Below, one piece after another: positions 11,001 to 23,000 of a stretch of 64,000 nucleotides of DNA. This DNA is from Aradus depressus (lineage: Eukaryota; Arthropoda; Insecta; Hemiptera; Aradidae). The stretch lies in contig OY759217.1 in NCBI GenBank assembly GCA_963662175.1, positions 16,432,562-16,496,561 of the forward strand, written 5' to 3'. Below the pieces are notes generated by a model. That model worked only from the letters and a program-made list of their open reading frames with translations. It was not told the origin of the DNA and did no database searches. Both the position numbers and the translations under genes were made by a program. The number at the start of each line of letters is the position of its first letter. Within the stretch, counting starts at the first letter, position 1.

Positions 11001-14000
11001 AAACGAAGTTATCCTTGATTTACTAGTAAGGACAATTTAAATGTTGATTTTTTTTTTAAATGTCGAAAATCAACAATAGAAATATGTTTACCAAGTTTTC
11101 GATAATTTTTTCGAATTCTACGAAAAATTTCCAATAAAAATGATGTGTAACATTCATTTTTATATTAAAAACAAATTAGCTGAAAAACGGGATTAAAGAA
11201 TTATCGATTAAATCCATAAAATGAGAATAAATGAATTTTTACCCGTCAAACATTGATTCCCCAAAGAAATTTGTTAATATCATCAAAGTTCAATCAATTT
11301 TGAATTGATTGAGCATGGTAAGGATAAAAAAAAAATTGTATACTCATGCCGAAAATTTTTTTGAAAAATGAGAGAGAAAAATGAGAAAAAATCGCGTTTT
11401 TTATGAACCAGATGATAATTTTGCAGTTTTTGATGACATTTTCAGATTCTACGTTCAATTTCCAATAAGAATCATATATTTTGAACAAAAACCTTACTGT
11501 GAGAATTAAATAATCGAAGCGCGTAGTTCTACAAACTTGAAATCGATGAAAAAGTCATTATAGTATACTACAGTATACTACATTTGAAAAAATCTAAAAA
11601 GTTGGATTTAGACTAATTTTTGGTCGAGGAATCCGAAAATGACATCAGTTTTTCGATAAAAAATCGGCCCATTGCATGCCATGCTGAGTTCGTGTGGAAT
11701 TACCCACCTATTAAGACAATATTTTGCAAATGTAGGCTGCAAAATACAACTAAATAATAAAACAATAAAAATTACTTAATGGGTTGTTGCAGTAAGCCCA
11801 CGATATATTCAAGGTGTCTACTGATCCTTAAAATGTCCTTGTTTTATTTGAAAATACGAGTATGCTAAGAGCAAAAATACTTGATTGATGATTTTTATCC
11901 ATTTTGTAGAAATAATTTTACTTCTATTTCACTGAAACCCAACTTTGAACCTTGAAAGACTTTTTAATTTAGCAATGAGTTTCTTGTGGATAATGATGTA
12001 CAAAGAACTGAATCATATCTGATAGATGGATTCATGATTTGATTCTATCTGAAGGTAAAATTGTAACTTACATATTACAATAAAATATTATTTATACGTT
12101 CTACTTATTTTTGAAATATAGCATATTTCACAAAAAAGAAAAATATCTGGATCTAAAAGAACAGAAATGCTAAAACAAAGATAGGAAAAAGGAAAAGCAT
12201 GGAAAAACTTGTAACTTAACAACATTTTTGAAGCATTTAAATCTTTAAATTTAAGTCAGCAGATCACCTGTTGTGACAAAGAATTAAATAGGTTAAAAAA
12301 TGTATTAGACAAGTTGTCGGTGAATCACGGACAATGTACTTCCCCAAATTAAATTAATCAATTCGATATCATTGAAATTTGACTGGGTTTTGACTAATTG
12401 GGTTTTGACTTTAAATATGACATTTCATGTTGATATATTGATTACATCGGCAGTTATTGGAGTTTTTGAGTTATGCCTTTCCCTTAATCCTTCCCATTTC
12501 CTTTGGTCGATTTGGCTGAAAAACTATAGATGTCGTCCCTATAGGGTTCTTGATTCACATGTAAAATTTAGTGTTGATACATTTATTCTATCGTGTTCAC
12601 AGAAAGACTTTTTTTTTTGGTATTTGGAATCTAGAGGTCGGAAAACATGAAATTCCGTTGAAAACTCGCATCGAATTGTTGAACGAGTGTATTCTGATAT
12701 TTGTGTTTGTTGACAGACTGTTTCAGCCATGGAGCTCTCTGTTGAGGAACTGGCAGATCCTGGCCGTGACACATCCTGGCTATGTTGCCTTCCTTACCTA
12801 TGATGAGGTCAAGGCACGTCTTCACAAGTACATCAACAAGCCTGGCAGGTAACATACCTAGAAAGCCTCAGTGCAGAAGTGGATCAAGTCCGCACGTTTT
12901 TAGTGCACTAACGAACCAAGTTCCTCTTAAGTCAATCTTGTCTGACCTCTGAAGGTTGTGTTGATTCGTTGCAGATGTCACAAGTCCAATTTTATCCATG
13001 ATTTGTTTCATTGGAGAATGGTTATAAAATATATCACAATAGTATATTTTTCGGTAGGTATATTATTCTCCCATTTATATTTTTGGTATTTATTAACTAG
13101 GAAATATAGATATTTCGGGAAAAACTCCAATTATCAATTTCTCAAATTTATTTACAGTAACTTTATGTAAAAATCATTTTCTTATGTTCCATTATATTTT
13201 TTTGCTGAGATAGATTTTAGACTTTTTTTTTTTCTATAATCACTAAAAATCACTCAACAAAAAAACAACAACAACAATAACACACTTTATTTGGACCAGA
13301 ACATCTTGGTTCTTCACTCAAAAATATAAAATGGAATTATTGAATAATAATGTCTTGGTATAATCTTGGTTTGAGCCTTCGGTGGAGAGTAGGCTGGCCA
13401 AGATTATAGTGGGCTGCTCCAGAACACAGGCCTAGTCTTCAGTGGTAGTTATCTTCTAAGAACTCAAAAAGCATTTGAGATACCTACTGATAATGGGAGT
13501 TCTTTCCAAAACAATGGAATAGTATAGCTTCAGAAAAATATATTTAAAATATTTTACTTCAGTATTATGTGATTAAAGGACAAGTGCTGAGGTAATTTTG
13601 TGCCTGAAAATTTGATTGAACAAAATATTAAGCAGAAAAATTCTCAAGAAACCTTCATATCCAACCATTTTATCACTAATATTGTAAAGATACTCACGTT
13701 TTAGATAATAATCTCGATAAACCTGAACAAGTGTTGTGTTATATTGTAAAGATCGTGAAACAAAATGAACTTGATTCTAATGAGATAATTTTACGTTTAG
13801 ACTGAAGAACTAGTTAATACATTTATTTTCACCAGATAAATTTTGGAAAAAGGTATAAGGAGAACAATAATCTGGACAAAACATTATATTTACAATAATA
13901 TATATTTTTCAGCAGTTATATTTTTCCCCCATTTATTTTTTTACCTAGCAAATGTATACTTTTCGGTAAGAACTCTCATCACCAGTATCTAAAATATTTT

Positions 14001-17000
14001 TATATAATCAATAAATAACATTATTCAAATAATTTTTAATTTTTATGTCTATTTTCTATTTTAATTTCTTTGTTTTGAATATTTACAATCGATAATATGA
14101 CCATAAGTAAATTTTATTATATAATTTTTAAACAACAATAATAATAATAAAAAAATAAATAAACAAAAGTACTAGAATAGTATATATATCGATAACATAA
14201 TGGAATTTATTTATATCACTAAATGTAATTTATATATTTTACGTGTCGACATCTTTGATAATCACTGTGTCTAGACTGATTTTTCTTGCTAACAAAAGTT
14301 CTTTGGTTGCAGGTCTCACAAGTTTTTATTTGAATATGAAAAAATAATACATTAACAATGATACGAATAAAAAGCTATAACAAAAAATAGTGAAGATAAT
14401 ATGACCCAAACCTCATCTAAATGCTCAAAGAATAATTCTGTGGTGTTGGAGTAAAGGGGTATATGTCAGTTTTTCTGTTTTCAGTTTTCAGAGAACTCCC
14501 ATGTTTCTCAGTTGTCCCCCTTTTCACTTCCTTTTTTTTTCAATGATGTCATAAGATTCTGACTTATTTCTCTTTACCCCAACATGGAGATCACCTATCT
14601 CCACCAGGTGTTACCCATTTTCACAAAAAATTGACATATACCCCTTTACCCAAACAGCACAGAATTGATTTCAAATTAAAATATGTATATAAATTGACTA
14701 ACCAAATAAAAGAAAATACTCTGAGAATATGATTAATCAAATTTATAATATTTACTTGCTAGGTTGTAAAAACCAAAAAAATTAATGGCAGAAAAATTTA
14801 TATTAATACTATTATTATGAATTAAAAAACTGCTTACACAACCCAAAGTGGTATTTACAAAAATATGTTTGACACGTCTAATCTTCTTTTCGATGCACTA
14901 AAATATAATGTATATTTTCTTGTTTTAGAGATGCATTATAATGATGTGCAGTTATAATGGATTGCTTGTGTTTCAGTTACGTATTTCGACTAAGCTGCAC
15001 CAGGCTGGGACAGTGGGCTATCGGCTATGTGACCGGGGACGGTGACATACTTCAGACGATCCCGCAGAACAAGTCACTTTGTCAGGCCCTCCTGGACGGG
15101 TACAGGGAAGGATTGTGAGTGTTCTTTTGTTAAACTACCGACAAATATAAGTTAAACATTCAGTTTCTATATATATTTACAAAGAAAATATGAACCTAAA
15201 AATATAGACAATTTGAAGAAGTAAACAAACAAAAACACAAGGTTATTTATAAGAATAATCAATAAAAAAAGTCAATGGCGAATTAACGATCGCTATTAAT
15301 TGTCCAGCATGAATTAATCAATTACGTTTTTGCTCTCCCTCTAAAACCGTTTCGACCTTTTTGCCTAAAATCAATAATTGCTTTACATAGGAACTTCTGA
15401 AATCTCATACTCAATTTCGTGTTGATATATTCATTAGGGTATTTGAGTTGAGCCTCCTTCTCTAATCCTGTCCTTCCCTTCGCCCGTTTGGCTGAAAATT
15501 AGTAGGTGTCGCCTTTTTGACCCTACGGTTACTATGGATGCGAGTTCTGACGAATTCGTCCGAACAAACAAACGCCTGTTTTCCTATGAGAGTGTTTACA
15601 CTTGCAGCGACGAACATGTCAGAACCAGTTGAGCGTTCAAACAAGTTTGATTTTTTCGTGCGACCTGCGTCTGTTTTGGGTGTTTCGTGCATTGAATTTT
15701 GAGTGATTTGATTATTTCACCATGGATAACGATAAATTGATAAGTCTTGTGTACGGGAACAGGTGTTTGTGGGATATGAGAGACAAAAATTATCATAACA
15801 GAGATATTTCTCAGCAAAAGTCGTCTCTATGTAAAAAATAACTGGTTGACATCCTCTGTTTTTCCACCAATCAACAACAATAACTTTATTAACGGACTTT
15901 CAAGAAAATAAAATTCATCACGTGCGTCCATCTTTGCTGGGCGGCAGAGACGTACTAACTATCAGAAAACGCGTACAGTGTAACCGCCTTGTTCTGACGA
16001 GGATTTCGGACGTACTCGTCCGAACACATTTTCGCCCGAATTCGCATGCACAGTAACCGTAGCCTCCCATCCCCCTGTTTTATTTGGCTGAAAATCGATA
16101 TATGTGGTCCATATGGGGTTCTGGATCTATACATTCTGAATGTCATGTCGATACATTCATTACATCGACACTTCTTGTGTTAAGCCCCCCCCCCCCCCCC
16201 CCCCCCCCCCTCCTTTCCTTTTGCCGATTTGGCTAAAGACCAATACTTGTCCTTATGAGGTTCTAGATACAGTATACAATCATTATATCGGGAGTTATCG
16301 TGTTCATATACGTACATTTTTTGTTTTCATTTCTGGAATCGGCAGTCGGAAAACATGAAATTGCCAGGGGGCAAAAGTGAGCAGGGGGCAAAAAGTGAGC
16401 AGGGGGCAAGGGGGCAAAAGTGAGCAGGGGGCAAAAGTGAATAATGAAAACTCAAAATTGAAATTCTTACCGATTACATAACTTCGTATAGATGGAGAAG
16501 TAAAAAATATAGTGTTTCAGAATTGGCGGATATCGTTTTTAATATCATTGCTTCTATTCATTTAAGTGAAGTTTTCTTGAGCTTGCTGGAAAGATCGTTG
16601 GCTGTCCCTTTCATCAAAGCTTCAGATTTGCAGGCTGTAATATAATCCATAAAAGCTTCAAATATGCAGAGTGTACTGTAATCCATAAACTTTCAGATAT
16701 ATAGGCTGAATTGTGATCCATAAACTTTTTTTTTATGTATTATTTCAAATGGCACCATATCAATTAATTCAATTCATTAAAATGTATATTTAAGTACCGT
16801 TAAAATTATTACTCGGGTTTCCAATCATACACTCACCCTTATTTTTCAAACCTGGTGATGCTGAAAAAAATATGTCTAGGTTGATATAATAAAACAGTTT
16901 AACAGGAAGGGAACCATTTTTTTTTTTATTAACCTTTATAAAGAAGCATCCTGAACATTCTTACTAACTGAGAATAAATCAAGACTTCTTTAGTTAATGT

Positions 17001-20000
17001 ATATTATTCTAGTCGTCATAAATCCTACGTCTGACTGAACTCGGATTTTGTATGTGTTTTGAAATTTCTTTTGAAAAGGGAGGAATTATCTGGATCAAAC
17101 GGCAAAAGTGAACTATTATTTTCTCACCATTGTAAATCTCTTTGTTTATAGACCATTCTATCCTATTTCAGGCAGAAGGTGTCGGTTGGATTTTCCCATT
17201 TTAACAATTTTTAATAAATTATGCATTTACTATTTGAAGCCATTCCATAATTATAATGTTTGTATATGGCCCTTTGATCGCCTATTTCTACATGTATGTA
17301 TGCGGTCCTATATCACAACACATTGTTGGGTCAGCTGTACCATTGCGTTCATTGTTCGGAAATATGTATGACCAAGCGCCAACTTCTCATCAACCTTAGA
17401 GTAACAACTGTAACGTCACACAACTGACACATCTTATATTGAAAATAAATTTGAAAAAGCCTTTGGTGAATCACCGGCTATGTACTTCCCCAGTTTGGAC
17501 TAAAATTCAATATTTGTCTTACAAAGTGGCTTCAGAATCCTCATACTAAATTTCATGTCTATTATGTTATTACATCGGTAGTTATTAGAGTTTTTGTTTA
17601 AGCTCCCCCTCTAATCCCCCTTCCCTTTGGCCGATTTGGCTGAAAATCAATAGGTGTCGTCCTTGGAAATTTTTGGATACACATATAAAATTTCGTATTG
17701 ATAAATTTATTCTATCGGGAGTTATCGTGTTCTCAGACATACATACAGAATTTTTTTCTCATTTTTGGAGTGGTCGGAAAACTCGAAATCCCGTTGAAAA
17801 CTCCGCATCGAATTTTTGACCGATTAAATAACTTCCCCTATACTTCGTTTCTTCTGGAAGTAACAAAGAACTTGTTTAATATTTATATTATCCATAAATA
17901 TATATATATACGTATATGGTACCGGTTTCGGATTACGCCATCGTCACCACGAAGTTAAATGAGGCTATCTGAGATTATCTGATGTTATGACTCTCCGTCC
18001 TCAAGGGCCTCAGAATTATATAAATATGCCAACCTAGCAAACTTAAATGTTACTTTTGAACTTAGTGCTGTCGATGGCGTAAGCCCTTTACACTAAATGT
18101 ATATATTTTTATGGAATTAGACAATAGTTCTTTGTTTTTATTTATTTTTATTAGTAATGTCGATGGGGATTCTCCCTCACCCCTCTTATAATTGGGTTCT
18201 CTTGTCATTTCAGTTACCTGTTCCCGGACGGTCGGAACGTGAACCCTGACCTGTCATGGGCGGTACAACCCACTCCGGAGGACCACATCAAGGTGACCCA
18301 GGAGCAGTACGAACTCTACTGTGAGATGGGCTCCACCTTCCAGCTGTGTAAGATCTGTGCGGAGAATGACAAGGACGTGCGGATAGAGCCTTGTGGTCAC
18401 CTCCTCTGCACCCCCTGTCTCACCTCATGGCAGGTTCGTTAACTTGATTTGGTCATACCGAGGGGGCATATCACCATCCTTCAACTTCATAAAATGAGAA
18501 GATAGGTTTCTGACAAGACTTTCTGCTGCACATTGTCAGATTTTAACGAAATGTTTGCCAAATTTCTTACCAACATTGGAGAACGCTTCCAAGTCAAATA
18601 TTTTCATTAAATGCTTCATTTGAACAAACCTTATATGACTGAATTTTGTAGAAAAACATCCCATCGATAGATAGATAGCCCTAGTTGTAAGATATTACCA
18701 GGGATTGTAATATGTAAATACCATCAACCCCTCATACTGGAATTGCTAGGCATGACAGACGTTCACTTTGTCATACCAACATGAAATCTGGCACAGAAGT
18801 AAAGTTTTTCTCGACGAGCAAAATGTATTATAGATGCCAAGCGAAAAAAAAAATATATATATATGCTGGCCATCTTAAAAAATAAAAATCTTGGTGCCCA
18901 GTTTTTTCGTAAATATTTATTTATTGGTCGAACAAATAAAACATTATTCATATCCAATTAAAAAAAAGAAACAAAAAAAAACATGAAATTCTCTACAAAA
19001 AAAAGCTTATTTCTCTTTTTTATGTTGCGAAAACATGAAAATGACGCTGTATTTGCTCCGAAATTTGCCTTCCTTAAAAAAAAAAGTAGTTACTTCTTTA
19101 ATTTTGATGTAAACATTTTTTTTTTGAGGGGGCCATGGTGGACGTCCAGGCTAAAGCGTAGGGCTTTGGTCTCACAAAGGTTTGTGGGTTCGAATCCCGG
19201 GGCCATGGATGTTGTAAATAACTAAATATAACACCGTTATAGAGACATGGCTAATATGCATCGTATGTTAGGAAAAAGAAAAATTATGCCCAATAGATAA
19301 AATGAGAGATTTACGAATAACTGGTCACGAACTATTTTCTTTCAAATGTCCGTCGATATAAAAATATATATATTTACCGCTTGGCACTATATTAACATTT
19401 TGTTCGTCGAGAAAAACTTTACAACTATGCAAAATATCATGTTTGTACCTCAAAGTGAACGATACCGTCAGAATTTCGAACTAGGCAACTCAGTTATCAG
19501 TTGATTATTTTTTTTTTTTCGTCCGAATATAATGTTGGTTTGGTTGATTGTATGACTGACTATATGATTGACTATTTACGAGTATTACGATATGTTACAT
19601 TTCATATGCATACTAACAGAGCATGAGAGACATTAGGCAGAACGGACTTCCCAAATTCGAAATGGAGGAGTTTAATCCGAAACAGAATTACCCTATTAGT
19701 AGCTCCATAGTTCAGTCATTTCGCGATTTTCAAATTTCAGAGAATTGCTAACAATCTAGAGTAACATTTATGTAAGAAACAGCTGATCACATGTATGTAC
19801 ATCTCTACTGAAACTTTATTATTATTTTATTTTTTTAATTTATGAATGTTTTCTTCTCTTGTGACTACAAAAAAATAAAATTTTTTTTATTTCGATGTTC
19901 ATGTTTGAAACTTACAAAAAAAAAAAATAGAGCACTGTTTGTTCTCTCGGAAAATGTCAACATTTTAAAATTCAATTAAAATATTCCCTTACTCATTAAA

Positions 20001-23000
20001 ATGTATACTTTTCATACAAACTTTAAAATTTATTTGAACTCTATATTTTAACATCAAATGAAAAACGCTCTTCTGAGAACAAAGGGAGAAAACAAATAAC
20101 AAAATTAGTTCATTATAAAAAGCGTGAGAGAAGTGAAGTGGAAAGGAGAAAAAGTATGGGAATTTTAGGTCTTACTTTTTTTTACTTTCTCTTTTTGGAT
20201 CATTACCGAAAACAATAGGATTCAACAAGATGGCTGAAAAAACATTTAAATTAAATTTGGTGAAAATTGTAGACCGGATGCGGTACATTTGTTAATCGGG
20301 GCATACTGATAAAAATAATATGTATTTTCGTTAAACCATGGTAATTGGTACATAACATGGTAATACAATTGTGTACATAATCATAAAATATATAAATCAA
20401 CTGAGGGCGCCGATGGCTCAGTGGTATACGTGCTTGCCTTCTGAGCTCAAGATCGTGGGTTCAAAACCCGACCGAGGCCCTTAGTTTATTTTATGTGGGA
20501 GGTAAAATAAACTGAAGCACGCCGTCCTTCGGATGGGACGTTAAGCGATGGTCCCGAGCCTGTACGATGTCAGCTACTCGTTAATGACTCCTGCCCTAGG
20601 TGAATAAAAATTTAGGGTAGGCAAAATTTAGGACTCCCATGGTAGAGTCGGGCTCATGTCCACCAGAGTGACGAAAGGGCGCTCTGGTAGTAGGCGATAT
20701 GACCTCGTAGTTAAAGCCCGGGCATGAGTCATAATAACTAACTATAAATCAACTGATATTAAATCTTATAATACTAACTATGATACGAAATAAATAATAT
20801 ATACTTTTTAAAAATAAATAATAGAAGATACATTAATATACAAATATAAAGGTACTATTCATATTTTTTATTTTATATTTATATTTATATAGATAAATCT
20901 TCTTTCAGGAGAATATTTCTGGGCGATCACGGGCCCCTTGCTCAGGTCGGAAAGAGCGAAAAGAAAAAGAGCAAAATATACAAAAAAATAAATGTATATA
21001 TATATAAATTTAAAAATATCAGTTAAGGAAATAGTATATAACTAAAAAAAATGTATGATAAGAATTACAAAAATGTAAAATAAATGTAGTTACGATAGAA
21101 ATTATAGTTTATTGGTAGAGGACCTCAACCAATTAAATTGAGGCAACGTTTAAAGGTTTTATATACTTGAGAATGTTGAAATATATGAAATTCCTCGCTT
21201 CGTTTTGTCAACTAGATGTAAATTAAATACAATTACATTATTTCTGAAGATAGTAAAATGTTAATATTGTATTAAGCCATTCTAAAATGTCCACAGTTAT
21301 GTTACCCATTAATTAATAACCTAATCCCTTTTGAAAGTGATCTCCAACTATGAATATTTGTTTTCTGTATTCTATAATATTTTTTTTCGTGATTTTAATC
21401 CTCTTATGTTAGTTTTATAATATCATAACAGGAACACAGTGTTTTCCAAGTATTAATAGAATAAATAAAACAAACTTATTTTTGAAATATTGTCTATTCC
21501 ACTAAAGATATATATATATATATAACTACCGGTTTCGGCCTTACACCATCGTCAGGTCTAGTTATGAACTAAGTTAGTTTGCAGAGAGCGACCCTTAGAA
21601 CTAAGAACCCCCTAAACTAACTTAGTTCATAACTAAGGTGATGGTGTAAGGCCGAAACCGGTAGTTATATATCTTTAGTGGAATAGACAATATTTCAAAA
21701 ATAGGTTTGTTTTATTTATTTATTACAAGTTTCCACAATATGTCCGCGTTCTTCAACTTAGAAGTTATTAATAGAATGTTTAATTAATATTTAGATTGTG
21801 AACTATCTGTAAGTGTAATTAGATACAAGTGGAGAGAGTAAAATAGAAACAAGTGGACTTTAGTTGTACTTCACTAGCTGTTGTCTAGTTGATTTTAAGT
21901 TGGCTGATGAGACGATAGTTGATCAAGGGCATTACGCTCTTACTTCAACTGGTTGAAGACAGCAGGCAAATAGAATAGAGAGTGGGGGAAACCTTTATTT
22001 AGCTCATCGGCCAACTTACAATGAACCTTCCAGATATTAAATCATATTAATGTATATTTGTTTGCAGGACTCAGAAGGACAAGGCTGCCCTTTTTGCCGG
22101 GCCGAGATCAAGGGAACAGAGCAGATAGTCGTGGACCCGTTCGACCCCAAGAGGCCTCCACACAAGGCCAGCTCCCTCCCCTCCTACGCCATGGAGGAAG
22201 ACGATGATGAGGTAGATCCTCACCATTCCTTCACATCCCCTCCACATCCTCCTCATTTGTTCTCTTAGAATTGTTTTTTTTTGTAATTTTTATTTATTTA
22301 TTTTTTACATATATCTAAAATTCTTCTTCCCTCTCCCATCCTCATACTATTCAAAGAAAATTTTATTTGCATTTACAGTAGAAATCGTTCATAAGAAACT
22401 TCAAGCTTGCTCCTTTATTTAATAATAACTATATTCGAACTAACGGAAAATGTCGTAAAATATATAATCTACGTAACAAATATAATTTTAACGTTAAAAT
22501 AAGGTTTCTCTCCGTTGTTTCAAAAATATTTTTGTTCCATGAAACTATAAGTAAATTTAGATTTCACTCCGTTAAATTCATGAAAATATTAGCTATATCT
22601 CGAACAGTATACGTACAATGCTAACTATTGGATTGGATTTACATATAAAATTTCATGTCGATACATTCATTATTCTGGCAGTTATTGAGGTTTCTCTAAT
22701 TTTTAAATATATTTCATTGTAATTTTTTTTGGAACTCAATACTAGGATGAGTTCCTTACAACCAAGAAAGGATATTGTCTCGTGTAGAGTGTTGAGAAAA
22801 GAACAGAAAATCAAATTTATAAATTGACCTCTAAATATGTTTTTATATTTTTGGCAATCAATGCGAGGATTGTTTATTTTTGGCTGCAGTGGGCTAATTT
22901 TGGTCTTTGATTTTTTTGTTCCCAACAGATTTTGGAAAGATTTATAAACTAAAAAAAAATGTTTTATTTCACCTTTATACAACAGTACTTGTCACATTGT

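Larger units (their letters stand above)
9316..11425 (-). mobile_element. DNA transposon with long inverted repeats, internally deleted
   Basis: Arms at 9316-9725 and 10985-11425 are inverted copies of each other. For example TGCAAAATTATCATCTGG at the outer left end returns inverted at the outer right end, and GTTTGACATATTGTTTTACT at the inner left returns at 10985. The right arm has an extra piece of about 26 bases near 11125. Between the arms lies one broken gene on the - strand. The right side continues about 280 more bases in the same style to roughly 11705 (ending near GTGGAATTACCC) with no counterpart on the left, so the left end may be trimmed. I cannot assign a superfamily with confidence. 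Confidence 0.8.
18434..22067 (+). other. Cbl intron within the RING
   Basis: Intron of 3.6 kb splitting the RING. Holds the tRNA-like sequence (19133), a SINE (20404) and a foldback element (21460). I see no exon in it. Confidence 0.7.

Noticed and set aside
19133..19206. Functional tRNA gene
   Set aside because: The anticodon loop has six bases and the acceptor stem does not pair as in a tRNA, so it is listed only as tRNA-like.
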